Of a DNA stretch of 16,095 bases, positions 15,787 to 16,095 are shown piece by piece; within the stretch, counting starts at the first letter, position 1, and every line of letters begins with the position of its first letter. Made by a program: the position numbers and the translations under genes. The notes under the pieces were generated by a model that was not told the DNA's origin, ran no database searches, and saw only the letters and a list, made by a program, of their open reading frames with translations. This DNA comes from an uncultured Collinsella sp. (GTDB taxonomy: Bacteria; Actinomycetota; Coriobacteriia; Coriobacteriales; Coriobacteriaceae). The DNA is taken from contig UQVD01000046.1 in the NCBI GenBank assembly GCA_900544385.1, positions 1 through 16,095 of the forward strand. Reading direction: 5' to 3'.

Positions 15787-15871
15787 CAAAAGGAAACGAG
15801 AGTGGAAAATCTCTCACTTCAAGCCCGCATTCGAGCCAAAAGGGGGGTGCGGACGATTTCTTGGACCGCGC

Positions 15872-16095
15872 CTAGGCGTATCCAAGCTTCCTGCGGTACT
15901 CCATCGGGCTGAGCCACCCGAGGGACTTCTTTATCCGCCCCTCGCGATAATACACGAGGTAGGCCTCGAGCCTGCCCATGAACTCCTCGGCCGTCACGCC
16001 CTCCCAGTCCCTGTAGTGGAAGAACTCGTTCTTGAGACGGCCGAAGAAGCCCTCGCAGGCCGAGTTGTCCGGGCTGCAGCCCTTCGCGGACATGC
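15872..16095 (-). mobile_element. IS3-family transposase (OrfB), C-terminal fragment cut by the window edge
   Basis: The last 73 or so residues of an IS3-type DDE transposase, integrase-core end: MSAKGCSPDNSACEGFFGRL carries the final catalytic Glu (ACEGFF), followed by KNEFFHYRDW, LVYYREGRIKKSLGWLSP and MEYRRKLGYA, close in pattern to the IS150 group. The frame is open to the window edge, so the Met at 16093 is internal and the real start lies outside. The stop TAG is at 15872. The IS end should lie within about 15800-15865, probably near the GGGGGG run at 15842-15847, but it cannot be fixed without the other end. The contig probably breaks here because the element is multicopy. Confidence 0.92.

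Overview
The window looks like one complete assembly contig from a member of the Coriobacteriia, most likely Collinsella. This rests on the GC-rich coding style, the gene families present and the frequent TTG/GTG start candidates; there is no rRNA marker, so it is inference. Bases 1-49 are not biological: they are an untrimmed Illumina Nextera (P7/i7) adapter. The right edge stops inside an IS3-family transposase, a usual place for an assembly to break. All nine recognisable protein genes lie on the minus strand, so transcription runs from high to low coordinates. No tRNA, rRNA or CRISPR array was seen.

Layout from the right, in the direction of transcription: (a) 15872-16095, the 3' end of an IS3-type transposase; (b) 15620-15871, a promoter region with a palindromic operator candidate and a small hairpin repeat; (c) 12803-15619 and 10613-12802, two tandem YhgE/Pip-type membrane proteins joined stop-to-start, followed by a terminator; (d) 9429-10412, an EamA/DMT-family exporter with its own terminator; (e) 8015-9313, an M20D-family amidohydrolase; (f) 7473-7892, an MFS transporter remnant whose 3' part consists of palindromic repeat DNA, ending at a long-stemmed terminator; (g) 5967-7280, histidyl-tRNA synthetase; (h) 2896-5721, full-length phosphoenolpyruvate carboxylase; (i) a 753-bp gene-free stretch with a 127-bp palindrome, a hairpin terminator and a 21-bp-spaced direct repeat; (j) 865-2142, a LarA-type nickel-dependent lactate racemase, followed without a terminator by (k) 84-815, an aquaglyceroporin-type channel, an arrangement that recalls the lactobacillar lar operon.

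Metabolically, the left half combines D/L-lactate (or related 2-hydroxyacid) racemisation and its probable channel with anaplerotic oxaloacetate formation by PEP carboxylase. The right half is transport and envelope. The best leads are not new enzymes but the regulatory and repeat DNA: a cluster of GARAAATAC motifs upstream of ppc that also encodes a synonymously duplicated hexapeptide, dispersed GGGGACGGAGG hairpins, an 11-bp palindromic motif shared by two unrelated promoters, and the unusual C-terminal extension of the first YhgE/Pip paralogue.
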